The notes beneath the pieces were generated by a model. The model was not told where the DNA came from. It saw only the letters and a list, made by a program, of their open reading frames with translations, and made no database searches. Shown here one piece after another: positions 6,652 to 14,707 of a stretch of DNA of 18,360 bases; the first letter of the stretch is position 1, and every line of letters starts with the position of its first letter. The translations under genes were made by a program, and so were the position numbers. The DNA comes from CAZIMM01 sp964540415 (GTDB taxonomy: Bacteria; Bacillota; Clostridia; Oscillospirales; Acutalibacteraceae). The DNA lies in assembly GCA_964540415.1 (NCBI GenBank), contig CAZIMM010000040.1:1-18360 (forward strand), in the 5' to 3' direction.

Positions 6652-8484
6652 TTGAACATCAAGAAAAGAACCGGGGGCGAAAAGCCCAAAGAAAAAGCCT
6701 ACCCTCTCAAAAACAGCATCTACCTGCTGAAAATCATCGGCAGGGCAGCACCGTCAAAAATTATCTTTCAGGTTTTGTCCTACATTCTGAATCAGGTGTA
6801 TTACGATGTGATATACTGCATCTATTTTCTCAAACGGACTCTGGAGATAATCACACAGGGCGGCACCTTCGCCGAGTTTGCACAGGTGATAGCCTTTGTT
6901 GCAATCTGCAAAATTCTCAATGAGCTTGTGTTTTACTGGTTCCGTATCAACCGCAACGAGCTGCTCAACATCAAGGTTTTCCGCGAAATCAACATGATGC
7001 TTTTCAACAAAACCATGACAATGGACCTTGCATGTTTTGAAAACACGGAGTTTTATGACAAATACAAGCGGGCAAGGGATGTTGCCCAAAAGAATGTGTT
7101 CAGAGAGTTTGCGGGAAACTTTGCTTTCATCGTCTCGGGCACAATCAGCATTGTTGCGCTCATGTCCTACATAATCAGCATTGACCCGCGTATTACGGTT
7201 GTTGCCGTGTGTGCGGTGATGCACTTTGTTTTCAAGCGTGTCACAGGCAAGCTGGAATACAAAAAAGACAAGGAAATGACTCAGTATGAGCGCGAGAAGG
7301 AGTATATCAAGCGCACGGTTTTTCTCAAGGATTATGCAAAGGAGATAAAGACCGGCGGAATTTTCGGTGTGCTCGAAAAGCGCTTTACACAGGCGGTTGA
7401 AAACAACATCCGTATAATCAGAAAGTACGGCAAAAAGGCGGCGCTGATTGAAAACGCCATTGAGCTGTTCTCCGGAATCATTCCGACAGTGGGCGGCTAC
7501 CTTTACGCCTGCTGGAGGTTCGTTGTTAAGGGCGATCTCGCCGTTGCGGACTTTGCGGTTCTCATCACCGCAATAAACAGGTTCAAGGGGGTGCTGCAAT
7601 GGGTCGGGGAAACGCTCACGGAAATTTATAAAAACTGTCTGTATGTGCAGAACCTGCGTGAATATATGGAATATGAGCCGAAGATCAAGGGAGGAGAGCT
7701 GATTCCGGGAGAGTTTGAAAGCCTTGAATTCAGAAACGTGAGCTTCGGCTACGACGGCTCTGAAAAGCTTGCCCTTGAAAACGTCTGCTTCAAAATCAAC
7801 AGGGGCGAACGGGTGGCTGTCGTCGGGCAGAACGGAGCGGGCAAAACCACTCTGACAAAGCTCATTATGAGGCTTTACGACCCGATTTCAGGTGAAATAC
7901 TGCTCAACGGAATCAACATCCGTGAGTATAAGCTCGACGAATACCGCAGGATGTTCGCAAGCGTGTTTCAGGACCATCGGCTGCTGTCCCTCACTGTTGC
8001 CGAAAACGTGCTAATGCGCGAGCCGGAGAGTGAGGAGGACAAAAGAATTGTTGCGGAATCGCTGGAAATGAGTGGTGTGCTTGAAAAGGTGAGCACTCTG
8101 CCGCACGGTGCGGACACACTTCTAACAAAGGAATTCGACGAGGAGGGCAGCGTGCTCTCCGGCGGCGAGAGCCAGAAAATCGCGATTGCCAGACTGCTGG
8201 CGAAAAACTTTGAAATTGCACTGCTTGACGAACCGTCAAGCGCACTCGACCCGATTGCCGAAAGCAAAATGTATGAAAAGCTCATTGAGGCAACAAGGGG
8301 AAGAACAGTTATTTATATTTCGCACAGGCTTTCGTGCGCCGTAATTTCCGAAAGGATTCTCGTCTTTGACGGCGGGTGTCTGTGCGAGGAAGGAAGCCAC
8401 GCACAGCTTATGAGGGCGTGCGGAAAATATGCCGAAATGTTTTCAATTCAGGCGGAAAGCTACAGAGAGGAGGTGACGGCATGA
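6652..8484 (+). CDS. ABC exporter half-transporter, permease-ATPase fusion (first subunit)
   Basis: 610 residues, the normal size of a type I (B-family-like) exporter half. The membrane domain covers about 25-330 with hydrophobic segments near 31-60, 72-95, 150-200 and 263-285, and carries a FENTEFYDKYKRA-type cytoplasmic motif seen in peptide and lantibiotic exporters. The ATPase domain has a D-loop-complete set: Walker A GQNGAGKT (392-399), Q-loop VFQDHR, signature LSGGE (502-506), Walker B with catalytic Glu527 (LLDEPSSALD) and the switch His in ISHR. It starts at TTG 6652 and ends in an ATGA overlap with the second half-transporter, so the two are translationally coupled and likely pair as a heterodimer. 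Cargo may be a drug, lipid or peptide. Expression probably depends on read-through of the leader terminator. Confidence 0.88.
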   Translation: MNIKKRTGGEKPKEKAYPLKNSIYLLKIIGRAAPSKIIFQVLSYILNQVYYDVIYCIYFLKRTLEIITQGGTFAEFAQVIAFVAICKILNELVFYWFRINRNELLNIKVFREINMMLFNKTMTMDLACFENTEFYDKYKRARDVAQKNVFREFAGNFAFIVSGTISIVALMSYIISIDPRITVVAVCAVMHFVFKRVTGKLEYKKDKEMTQYEREKEYIKRTVFLKDYAKEIKTGGIFGVLEKRFTQAVENNIRIIRKYGKKAALIENAIELFSGIIPTVGGYLYACWRFVVKGDLAVADFAVLITAINRFKGVLQWVGETLTEIYKNCLYVQNLREYMEYEPKIKGGELIPGEFESLEFRNVSFGYDGSEKLALENVCFKINRGERVAVVGQNGAGKTTLTKLIMRLYDPISGEILLNGINIREYKLDEYRRMFASVFQDHRLLSLTVAENVLMREPESEEDKRIVAESLEMSGVLEKVSTLPHGADTLLTKEFDEEGSVLSGGESQKIAIARLLAKNFEIALLDEPSSALDPIAESKMYEKLIEATRGRTVIYISHRLSCAVISERILVFDGGCLCEEGSHAQLMRACGKYAEMFSIQAESYREEVTA

Positions 8485-10301
8485 GAAAGAAAAGTCAGGA
8501 AAAAAGGGAAAAAGGCAGAGTAATCGCAAACAACATTTTCATGCTGCGCTATCTCATGCGCCACGCGCCCCTGCTTGTTCTCGGAGAGTTCTTCTTCTGC
8601 TTTGCAACATCATATCCGTGGACAATGGCGGAGGTCTGGCTCGGAAAATATGTTATTGACGTTGTAACCTCGGGTGAGAATATCGGCAGAATAGCCTATG
8701 CGGTCGGTGTGTTTGCAATTGTGATAATCGTTGCCGAAACCGGGAACAACATATTCTTTGAAATGTATGTCAACCGCAAGCACGAGGAACTGTTTTTTCA
8801 AATGCAGAAGGAGCTTTACTACCGCGCCGCAAAGATGGATATGTCAGCTTACGATGACCCGAAGTTTTACAACGACTTCGTCCTCGCCATGGAATCAGCG
8901 GACGAAAAAGCCAAGAGTGTTCTGCGGATGATGAAGGGGCTGGTGTCGGAACTGGTGGCAATAGTCAGCGTTGCGGCAATTGTCGCCTCGATTGACATGA
9001 CCTGTTTTCTGCTCATAATTCTCAGCGGCCTGCTCATGCTGCCCCTGGGTTCGGTAATTTCAAAAATGCAGGTGAAAAGAAGAGAAGCTCTCATGCCTTT
9101 AGAGCGGAAAAATCAGTATTTTATGCGTCTGTTCTATCTTCCGGAATATGCAAAGGAATTGCGCATGAACGACGTGTGCGGGCTGATAAAAAAGAGATAC
9201 GATGAAAATGCAGCTGACACCCATGTCAAAACCCATGAATTCACGGGCAGGCTCTGGAAGCTCATGTTCTGCCAGGAAACACTGCCTTACGGTCTGATTG
9301 TCGGCGGTGCTGTCGTGCTGCTCATGGGCTGGAAAATCATTGTAAAAAAAGAAGCATCCGCCGGCGATTTTGTTGCCACCTTCAACGGTGCTCTGACCAT
9401 CGGAGGCACAATTCAGTGGCTGGCAACCTGGTTTTCCGTGAGAATGAGGGAAAACGGACTCTTTATCGAAAAGTTCAGAAAGTTTGTTGAATATGAGCCG
9501 AAAATAACCGACGGCGAAAAAGCAACCGCACCCGAAATTCCCGAGACAATAAGCATTGAAAACGTCAGCTTCAGGTATGAGGGCAACGAGGGAGACTCGC
9601 TGGAAAACATCAGCATGAAAATCGAGCCCTGCAGCAGGATTGCGCTTGTCGGCTACAACGGCGCAGGCAAAACTACGCTTACAAATCTGCTTCTTCGCCT
9701 TTATGATGTAAGCTCCGGCAGCATAAAAATCGGCGGAGTTGACATAAGAGAGCAAACACTCGAAAGCCACAAAAAACGATTTGCCGCGGTGTTTCAGGAT
9801 TACAGGCTCTTTGCCGCAAGCATCGGTGAAAATGTGGCAATGCAGTCGGAATACGATTCGGAGCGAGTCACGCGTTCGCTGAAAAGCGTGCGCTTCGACG
9901 TTGAGCAAAAGGGCGGCTGTGAAAAGGTGATGCTCAAGGAGTTTGACGAGGAGGGGCTGGAGCTTTCCGGAGGCGAGGCGCAAAAGGTTGCGATTGCGCG
10001 CGCTTTCTATAAGCAGTGCCCGTATATCATTCTCGACGAGCCGTCGGCAAATCTTGACCCGATGGCGGAGTACGAGCTGAACAACGCCATATCCGAAGCC
10101 GCGAGGAACAAAACAGTTATTTTCATCTCGCACAGGCTCTCAACCACACGCATGGCGGATAAAATATATATGATGGAAAACGGCAGTATAGCCGAGAGCG
10201 GAACACATGAGGAGCTCATGGCACTCAATGGTAAATACGCCGAAATGTTCAACATTCAAGCCGAAAAATACAGGGAGCAAAAAGCCGGGGCTTATGCGTA
10301 A
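8481..10301 (+). CDS. ABC exporter half-transporter, permease-ATPase fusion (second subunit)
   Basis: 606 residues and the same architecture as its partner: membrane segments across about 20-330 and an ATPase domain with Walker A GYNGAGKT (391-398), VFQDYR Q-loop, LSGGE (495-499), Walker B with Glu520 (ILDEPSANLD) and ISHR. Both ATP sites therefore keep their catalytic Glu; neither half is degenerate as in many asymmetric exporters. Start ATG 8481 has GAGGAGGTGA just upstream and overlaps the TGA of the first gene. Both subunits end in a similar tail (KYAEMFxIQAEKYRE), which points to duplication. The 3' end overlaps the end of the convergent tetR gene by 10 nt. Confidence 0.88.
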   Translation: MRKKSQEKREKGRVIANNIFMLRYLMRHAPLLVLGEFFFCFATSYPWTMAEVWLGKYVIDVVTSGENIGRIAYAVGVFAIVIIVAETGNNIFFEMYVNRKHEELFFQMQKELYYRAAKMDMSAYDDPKFYNDFVLAMESADEKAKSVLRMMKGLVSELVAIVSVAAIVASIDMTCFLLIILSGLLMLPLGSVISKMQVKRREALMPLERKNQYFMRLFYLPEYAKELRMNDVCGLIKKRYDENAADTHVKTHEFTGRLWKLMFCQETLPYGLIVGGAVVLLMGWKIIVKKEASAGDFVATFNGALTIGGTIQWLATWFSVRMRENGLFIEKFRKFVEYEPKITDGEKATAPEIPETISIENVSFRYEGNEGDSLENISMKIEPCSRIALVGYNGAGKTTLTNLLLRLYDVSSGSIKIGGVDIREQTLESHKKRFAAVFQDYRLFAASIGENVAMQSEYDSERVTRSLKSVRFDVEQKGGCEKVMLKEFDEEGLELSGGEAQKVAIARAFYKQCPYIILDEPSANLDPMAEYELNNAISEAARNKTVIFISHRLSTTRMADKIYMMENGSIAESGTHEELMALNGKYAEMFNIQAEKYREQKAGAYA

Positions 10302-10834
10302 CCCTCTCTGTAAAACGCATCTCTCAATTCGGCGCAGGCCGAAGCAAAGGACGCTGCACTGCAATAAAATGCGGCGGCAAACGCAAGGTCAGCGGCGGTT
10401 TCCGGGTCTGCACCGTGCCGGAACATATAGCCGGAACAGCCCGACACCGTGTCCCGCCGTGTTTTCTCAACCATATCCGGCAAAAAGCGGCGGCAGAAGG
10501 CAAGTGCGTCATCAATGCCTTCGGTACGCTTGCGGAACTCATCAAAAAGCAGAGAAATAATTTCAAAAAAATCGGCGTCGCCGTGCTCAAATGCGAAGCA
10601 GGCGGCGTCGAGCCATGCCCGGGAAAGCTCGCCTTCAACAAGCTCATACAGACCCTTTTTGCTTTGTGCATAATGAAAGACAAGCGCCTTGGAAACACCG
10701 CAAAGCCTTGCAATGTCGTCTGCGCTTGCCTGCTCATAACCGCACCCGGAAAAAACGTGCGCGCAAGCCGAAAGCAGAGCTGTTCGTCTGCCCTCCGGAA
10801 TATTGTGCACTTTTTCGCCGACGGTACCGTTCAT
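10292..10834 (-). CDS. TetR-family transcriptional regulator
   Basis: 180 residues. An N-terminal TetR helix-turn-helix spans about 15-60 (RRTALLSACAHVFSGCGYEQ, then ASADDIARLCGVSKALVFHYAQSK), followed by a helical ligand-binding domain rich in Ala, Phe and Cys. Start ATG 10834 has GGAG about 9 nt before it. It lies 17 nt after the PduT-like gene on the same strand, so it is probably the last gene of the BMC operon. It also borders the convergent ABC exporter pair, and TetR proteins commonly control exporters, so its target could be either unit. Firmicute eut operons are usually controlled by the EutVW system rather than TetR, so its role here is open. Confidence 0.85.
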   Translation of the reverse strand: MNGTVGEKVHNIPEGRRTALLSACAHVFSGCGYEQASADDIARLCGVSKALVFHYAQSKKGLYELVEGELSRAWLDAACFAFEHGDADFFEIISLLFDEFRKRTEGIDDALAFCRRFLPDMVEKTRRDTVSGCSGYMFRHGADPETAADLAFAAAFYCSAASFASACAELRDAFYREGYA

Positions 10835-10851
10835 AGTATTTATCTCCGTAA

Positions 10852-11400
10852 TTATTCGAGAGCCTCAAAGACCTCCGGCCTCGGATTGGGGATTACAACA
10901 CTCGCAACAACCATTCCTTCGCTGTTCTTTGCAGAGATGCCGCATTCGACAGCTTCGTTGACTGCGGCAACCTCGCCTGTGAGCACAACAAAGGACTTGC
11001 CTCCGATTCCTGTGCCGAGCCTGACCTCCATGAGAGAAACCTCGGCTGCTTTGACGGCGGCGTCTGCGGCAAAAACGGAGGCGGTTACGCTGAAAAACTC
11101 CATTACTCCGACAGCGGCGGTTTCAACAGGCTGTGTGGCACAGCCGATTGCCGCGATAACCTGCGGATGCACACGCGGAATGACGCAGCTGTCAATCACA
11201 CAGCCTCCGGCGATTGCCGCACCCGCTTCAATTGAAGCCGTGACGGCGGCGACCTCTCCGGTTATCATAATGTGATATTTGCCGGGGCAGGAGGCTCTGG
11301 AAAAAAGCAGACTCACATCAGCCGCCTTGAGCACGGCATCCGCCGCCTCAACGCCCTTGGCAATGCTGTTGAGTTCAAGAAAGCCTATAGTTTCAAGCAT
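10852..11400 (-). CDS. pduT: Tandem-BMC-domain shell protein (PduT-like)
   Basis: 182 residues made of two BMC domains (about 1-90 and 93-182). It starts ETIGFLELNSIAKGVEAADAV and has RASCPGKY at the pore-loop position, matching PduT as I remember it, including a Cys in a CPG motif (Cys38). PduT trimers form pseudo-hexagonal shell tiles with an iron-sulfur cluster at the pore, thought to pass electrons across the shell. Its placement 5 nt after a PduS-like Fe-S flavoprotein gene supports a redox partnership. The second domain has GTGIGGKS at the matching loop, without a Cys. Cluster binding here is inferred. Confidence 0.88.
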   Translation of the reverse strand: MLETIGFLELNSIAKGVEAADAVLKAADVSLLFSRASCPGKYHIMITGEVAAVTASIEAGAAIAGGCVIDSCVIPRVHPQVIAAIGCATQPVETAAVGVMEFFSVTASVFAADAAVKAAEVSLMEVRLGTGIGGKSFVVLTGEVAAVNEAVECGISAKNSEGMVVASVVIPNPRPEVFEALE

Positions 11401-11405
11401 GGCAA

Positions 11406-12758
11406 TCAGTCCTTATTGATAGTGATGCGCCCGCCGCCCACACCGGTCACAGTGCCGGTAACGGAGGCGTGATAATTTGCTCCGAGCTTGCCCTCGGGAC
11501 ACTTTGCAATCAAGTCGCCCGTTTCAACTCGGCTGCCCTCGGCAACGCAGGGAACGGCCGGAGCGCCGATGTGCGAATTGAGTGCTATCGAAACGCTCTT
11601 CGGAGAATGCTCCAGAAAAGCGTGAGAATCAAAGCTGTAGTATTTTCCCACCCCGGCGCGGTTGGCAATGCGCTTTGTCGGCGCTTTGCGGTAGTCCGCA
11701 AGGGGAGAGGGGGTGTATTCATCCGAACCCTTTTGGCCGCGGATACCCGCAGCGGCAAGCTCGCGTTTTATTGCGGCGTTGACCCTGCGCGGCTGCAGGC
11801 CCATGGGGCACGCGTAAATCTCACACACACCGCATTCGCAGCAAAGCTGAGCACTGCGGAGAATTTCGTTGTCGAGCAGCTCACCGGGCGGAGTTCCGCC
11901 GGAAAGAAGCGACATAATTTTATGAGGCTCAAGAGGATGGCCGAGCAGATGCCTCGGACAAAGCTGTGAACAAAAGCTGCACCTGATGCAGGCGGTGGAG
12001 GCGCGCCGGAGCATTTGCTTAATAGGCATTTCCGACGCCGTGACAAGTGAATGCTCCCTCGGCAAGACAATGATGCCGGAGGTGGTTTTTGTGACGACAG
12101 CGGAATTTATCTGCTCACCGGTCAGCACCTTGCCCATCATCGGGCCGCCGGATATAACGGCAAAGTCTTTGAACTCTGTGCCCCCGGCGAGAGATATACA
12201 TTCGTCAAAAGAAGTGCCCAGCGGCACGCATAAAACGCTCGGAGAAGCAACCTCGCCTGTTACGGTGAGATATTTTTTCACAAACGGTCTACCCTTGAGA
12301 GCGTGATAAATCGAATAGACCGTTGCAACGTTTGAGACAACGCAGCCGACATCCAGCGGGATTCCGAGCGGAGGGACAACCCTGCCTGTGACCTCATGGA
12401 CAATTGTCTGTTCATCGCCGGCGGGGTAAAACGAGGACATTTTGCGGAGTTGAACAGTTTTCAGTCCTGCGTCCTCAATGGCGGATTCAAGCGACAGGAT
12501 TTCCTGATGATATGAGGCCTTCAGCGCAATGAAGCAGACATCGGCGCCGAGATGCTGCCTTGTAGCCTCGGCTGCGGACACAATCTGCTGCGCCTTGTTG
12601 CGGCAAAGATATCTGTCCGTGCGAAGCAGCGGCTCACATTCTGCGGCGTTGATGATGAAGGTTTTCACCTGCGTGTTGAGCTTGACATGGGTCGGGAAGC
12701 CCGCTCCGCCGCAGCCGACTATGCCGGCCGAAAAAACGGCATCAATAAAGCTGCTCAT
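11406..12758 (-). CDS. pduS: PduS-like (RnfC-related) cobalamin reductase, flavin and Fe-S protein
   Basis: 450 residues, close to PduS and the RnfC/NuoF-like fold. The N-terminal GIVGCGGAGFPTHVK loop is the glycine-rich nucleotide/flavin site, followed by NAAECEPLLRTDRYL. SLBB-like regions follow, then two 4Fe-4S motifs: Cys257, 260, 263, 267 (CIRCSFCSQLCP) and Cys306/307, 309, 312, 317 (CCECGVCEIYACP). The C-terminal 60 residues look like the RnfC barrel-sandwich domain. PduS reduces cob(III)alamin using NADH so that an adenosyltransferase can rebuild adenosylcobalamin, the cofactor of EutBC. Its ATG overlaps the eutN stop by 4 nt. Less usual in a eut operon, where the reductase is generally supplied elsewhere. 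Another electron-transfer role, such as NAD recycling through PduT, is possible. Confidence 0.87.
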   Translation of the reverse strand: MSSFIDAVFSAGIVGCGGAGFPTHVKLNTQVKTFIINAAECEPLLRTDRYLCRNKAQQIVSAAEATRQHLGADVCFIALKASYHQEILSLESAIEDAGLKTVQLRKMSSFYPAGDEQTIVHEVTGRVVPPLGIPLDVGCVVSNVATVYSIYHALKGRPFVKKYLTVTGEVASPSVLCVPLGTSFDECISLAGGTEFKDFAVISGGPMMGKVLTGEQINSAVVTKTTSGIIVLPREHSLVTASEMPIKQMLRRASTACIRCSFCSQLCPRHLLGHPLEPHKIMSLLSGGTPPGELLDNEILRSAQLCCECGVCEIYACPMGLQPRRVNAAIKRELAAAGIRGQKGSDEYTPSPLADYRKAPTKRIANRAGVGKYYSFDSHAFLEHSPKSVSIALNSHIGAPAVPCVAEGSRVETGDLIAKCPEGKLGANYHASVTGTVTGVGGGRITINKD

Positions 12759-13066
12759 ACCTTTTTACTGCTCTTTTCCTTCTTTGTTTCCGCCGCAAGC
12801 TCTCTGTCAACCTCGAGAGTGTCGATTATGCCGACAATGGCACAGTCAACCGCCAGATCGTCCTTGCCGAAAGCGCGGCGCGCCGTACTGCCGTTGACAA
12901 CGAGCACGCGCTCGCCGATTCCGGCTCCCACAACGTCTGCCGCAACAAATGTGTTGCCGTCGCAAACATCGGTTTCAACTTCCTTGACGACCATGAGCTT
13001 CATGCCCGAAAGGCTTGCCTCTTTTTTTGTCGCCCAGACATGCCCGATAACCTGACATATAATCAT
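12755..13066 (-). CDS. eutN: EutN/CcmL-family BMC vertex protein
   Basis: 103 residues with the typical EutN start MIICQVIGHVWATKK and the motifs KLMVV and GAGIGERVLVVNGS. The family forms pentamers that cap the vertices of the microcompartment shell. A highly charged Lys/Ser-rich tail (about 92-103) extends beyond the usual core. Good ribosome binding site (AAGGAGG). It lies 25 nt after the pduL stop and overlaps the PduS start. Confidence 0.9.
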   Translation of the reverse strand: MIICQVIGHVWATKKEASLSGMKLMVVKEVETDVCDGNTFVAADVVGAGIGERVLVVNGSTARRAFGKDDLAVDCAIVGIIDTLEVDRELAAETKKEKSSKKV

Positions 13067-13091
13067 ATGCGGATATCCTCCTTAAAGTGGC

Positions 13092-13943
13092 TCAAACAAA
13101 TTCAACACTGATCTTTTTTGAATGGAAAACGTCCTTGGCGGACGGTGTGAGAACCGTGCCCCTGCGCAGAGTGACAGCAGAGCCGCTCTTTGCAAGCGAG
13201 ACAGCCATTGCCTCGGTTATCACTTTCGCTTCGCATGTGCACGCGGAATTCCGCGCGGCGGAGCATGCGGATGGGGAGTACGCAGATGAACCTGCCGCAG
13301 CGCCGACAAGCGTGCCGGAAGCGCACTTTGTCAGCCCGCAGGCGTTGAACTCATCAAAATCAAGATGCATTGCAAGCGCAAACTTTTCACTCACGCGAAC
13401 GGCGACGCCCTCAAAGCAAACAGTTCTTTTTCCGCTTACGCGCACGTTGACGGAGCTGCCGTCTGCAACGCCGAACCTCTGCGCGTCCGCGGGAGTCATA
13501 TGGATGTGGTTTTTGGCGATTATGACGCTGCCGGGAGCTTCCAGAAAGCTGTTTTCGCCGTAAATGAGCACATCGGCAGCACCCGACAGGTTGCCGGAAA
13601 GGTTGACGGGAGGGTCAAGCCCCAGCGAACGCGCGTCGGTTATCGAAAGCTCAACCTGAACGGCGGAACGCTCGGGACCCAGCACTGCCACGTTGACGAT
13701 TTCCCCCTTGGGGGTGACGAGCTTGACTCGTTTGTCACTCAAAAACTCCCCCGGCTGGGATAAATCGCGCACCTTCTGAAGCCGCGCGCCCTTGCCGAAA
13801 AGCTTTTCGACTGCGCCGACAGTGAGATGCACATGCCTTGCCGATGCTTCAACCGGTATTTCACAGCTGCAGTCGCTTTTTGACGTTTTCAAAGCGCTTT
13901 CAAGAACGCTTTTAACAATCGCACTAATTTCATTTTCTGTCAT
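13092..13943 (-). CDS. pduL: PduL-type phosphate acyltransferase (phosphotransacetylase) with C-terminal extension
   Basis: 283 residues. The first 18 or so (ENEISAIVKSVLESALK) form an amphipathic helix like a BMC encapsulation peptide. The PduL core (to about 212) holds both zinc-binding blocks, EASARHVHLT (His37, His39) and AKNHIHMTP (His146, His148), plus a late HLDFDE. It converts acetyl-CoA and phosphate to acetyl-phosphate, freeing CoA inside the compartment for EutE, and takes the place of EutD. A linker (213-238) and a 45-residue C-terminal module (239-283, with GTVLTPSAKD) are extra relative to a typical PduL of about 210 residues. The start at 13943 was chosen over an in-frame ATG at 13970 because it gives the usual PduL beginning and follows the eutT stop by 4 nt. 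The RBS there is weak, so coupling to eutT is likely. Confidence 0.87.
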   Translation of the reverse strand: MTENEISAIVKSVLESALKTSKSDCSCEIPVEASARHVHLTVGAVEKLFGKGARLQKVRDLSQPGEFLSDKRVKLVTPKGEIVNVAVLGPERSAVQVELSITDARSLGLDPPVNLSGNLSGAADVLIYGENSFLEAPGSVIIAKNHIHMTPADAQRFGVADGSSVNVRVSGKRTVCFEGVAVRVSEKFALAMHLDFDEFNACGLTKCASGTLVGAAAGSSAYSPSACSAARNSACTCEAKVITEAMAVSLAKSGSAVTLRRGTVLTPSAKDVFHSKKISVEFV

Positions 13944-13947
13944 GTCA

Positions 13948-14700
13948 TCACTCTTTTTTCTGCGGTACATTGTATTTGCCGCCTCGCGCTTTGCAGTAAA
14001 GAATATACACGCAGCTGCTCAGCCTGTTGAGAGCCTCAATGATGTCGGGTCTGGTGACTCCTTCCCCCGTGCCGAAGGCGGCAACGGCGGCAAGCTCCGT
14101 CTCGCGCACCGAGGTTCGCAGAAGGTTCAGCTCGACGCACAGCCTGCCGGATCTGTAATCCGGAACGGCGTGGTTGACTCCGAACTCCTCAAACACATGG
14201 TGGGAGACATACCGAAGCCTCTGAGAGTTCATTCCCAGCAGCTCAATGCTCTCGATTTTTTTCTCGTTGACCTCAGCGGACAGAATGTTACGCGTAAAGT
14301 CATAAACCTTGCCAAGCTCGTCAACAAGCGCGGAACAGCCCTGCTCGCTTGCGGCAAGCTGACATGCGACAATGCGAGCCTCCAGACTGTCCAAACGGCC
14401 CCTGAAGGCGATTCTCGGATGATTTTTCATCACCAGGGCATTGCCTCTGATGTGCGTCATGTGCTCCGGCTTTGAATCGTATGTTCTGCCGGTCAGGTAG
14501 TCCACATAGCCATCACTTGTAAAGTTATACGACTTTACAGAACGACCATCGGCCTTTTCCTCAATGACAAGCTCGATGCCTCTGTCCCTGAGATATTCCT
14601 TTGCTCCGGGGGTTATGAAAACGTCCGGTGCAACGCTCAGGAATGACGCATCGCTGCCGAGGCACATGGCTCTCAGCTCAAACTCGGTGAGTATTTTCAT
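13948..14700 (-). CDS. eutT: EutT corrinoid adenosyltransferase, without the cysteine metal site
   Basis: 250 residues matching EutT across its length: FITPGAKEYLRDRGI near the N-terminus, HPRIAFRGRLDSLEA in the middle, LNLLRTSVRETE and GVTRPDIIEALNRLSSCVYIL near the end, all close to the Salmonella protein as I remember it. It transfers the adenosyl group of ATP to cob(I)alamin to make adenosylcobalamin for EutBC. The HX11CCX2C iron site of the Salmonella enzyme, which lies ahead of the HPRI/DPRL block, is absent: the corresponding stretch is shorter and has no cysteine. There is no clear Shine-Dalgarno; the ATG is 7 nt after the eutM stop, so translation probably depends on coupling. Confidence 0.88.
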   Translation of the reverse strand: MKILTEFELRAMCLGSDASFLSVAPDVFITPGAKEYLRDRGIELVIEEKADGRSVKSYNFTSDGYVDYLTGRTYDSKPEHMTHIRGNALVMKNHPRIAFRGRLDSLEARIVACQLAASEQGCSALVDELGKVYDFTRNILSAEVNEKKIESIELLGMNSQRLRYVSHHVFEEFGVNHAVPDYRSGRLCVELNLLRTSVRETELAAVAAFGTGEGVTRPDIIEALNRLSSCVYILYCKARGGKYNVPQKKE

Positions 14701-14707
14701 TGCTTAT

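Noticed and set aside
6754..7599. 281-codon minus-strand frame under the first ABC gene
   Set aside because: It mirrors the membrane domain coding strand in an alternate frame and its product has no family features; a shadow.
9099..10133. Long open frame of 344 codons on the minus strand
   Set aside because: It is fully antisense to the second ABC half-transporter, whose ATPase motifs are intact, and its product has no recognisable domain or ribosome binding site.
10415..11275. 286-codon plus-strand frame across tetR and the PduT-like gene
   Set aside because: It is antisense to two well-supported genes, with low-complexity Ala/Thr-rich composition typical of a reverse frame of BMC coding sequence.
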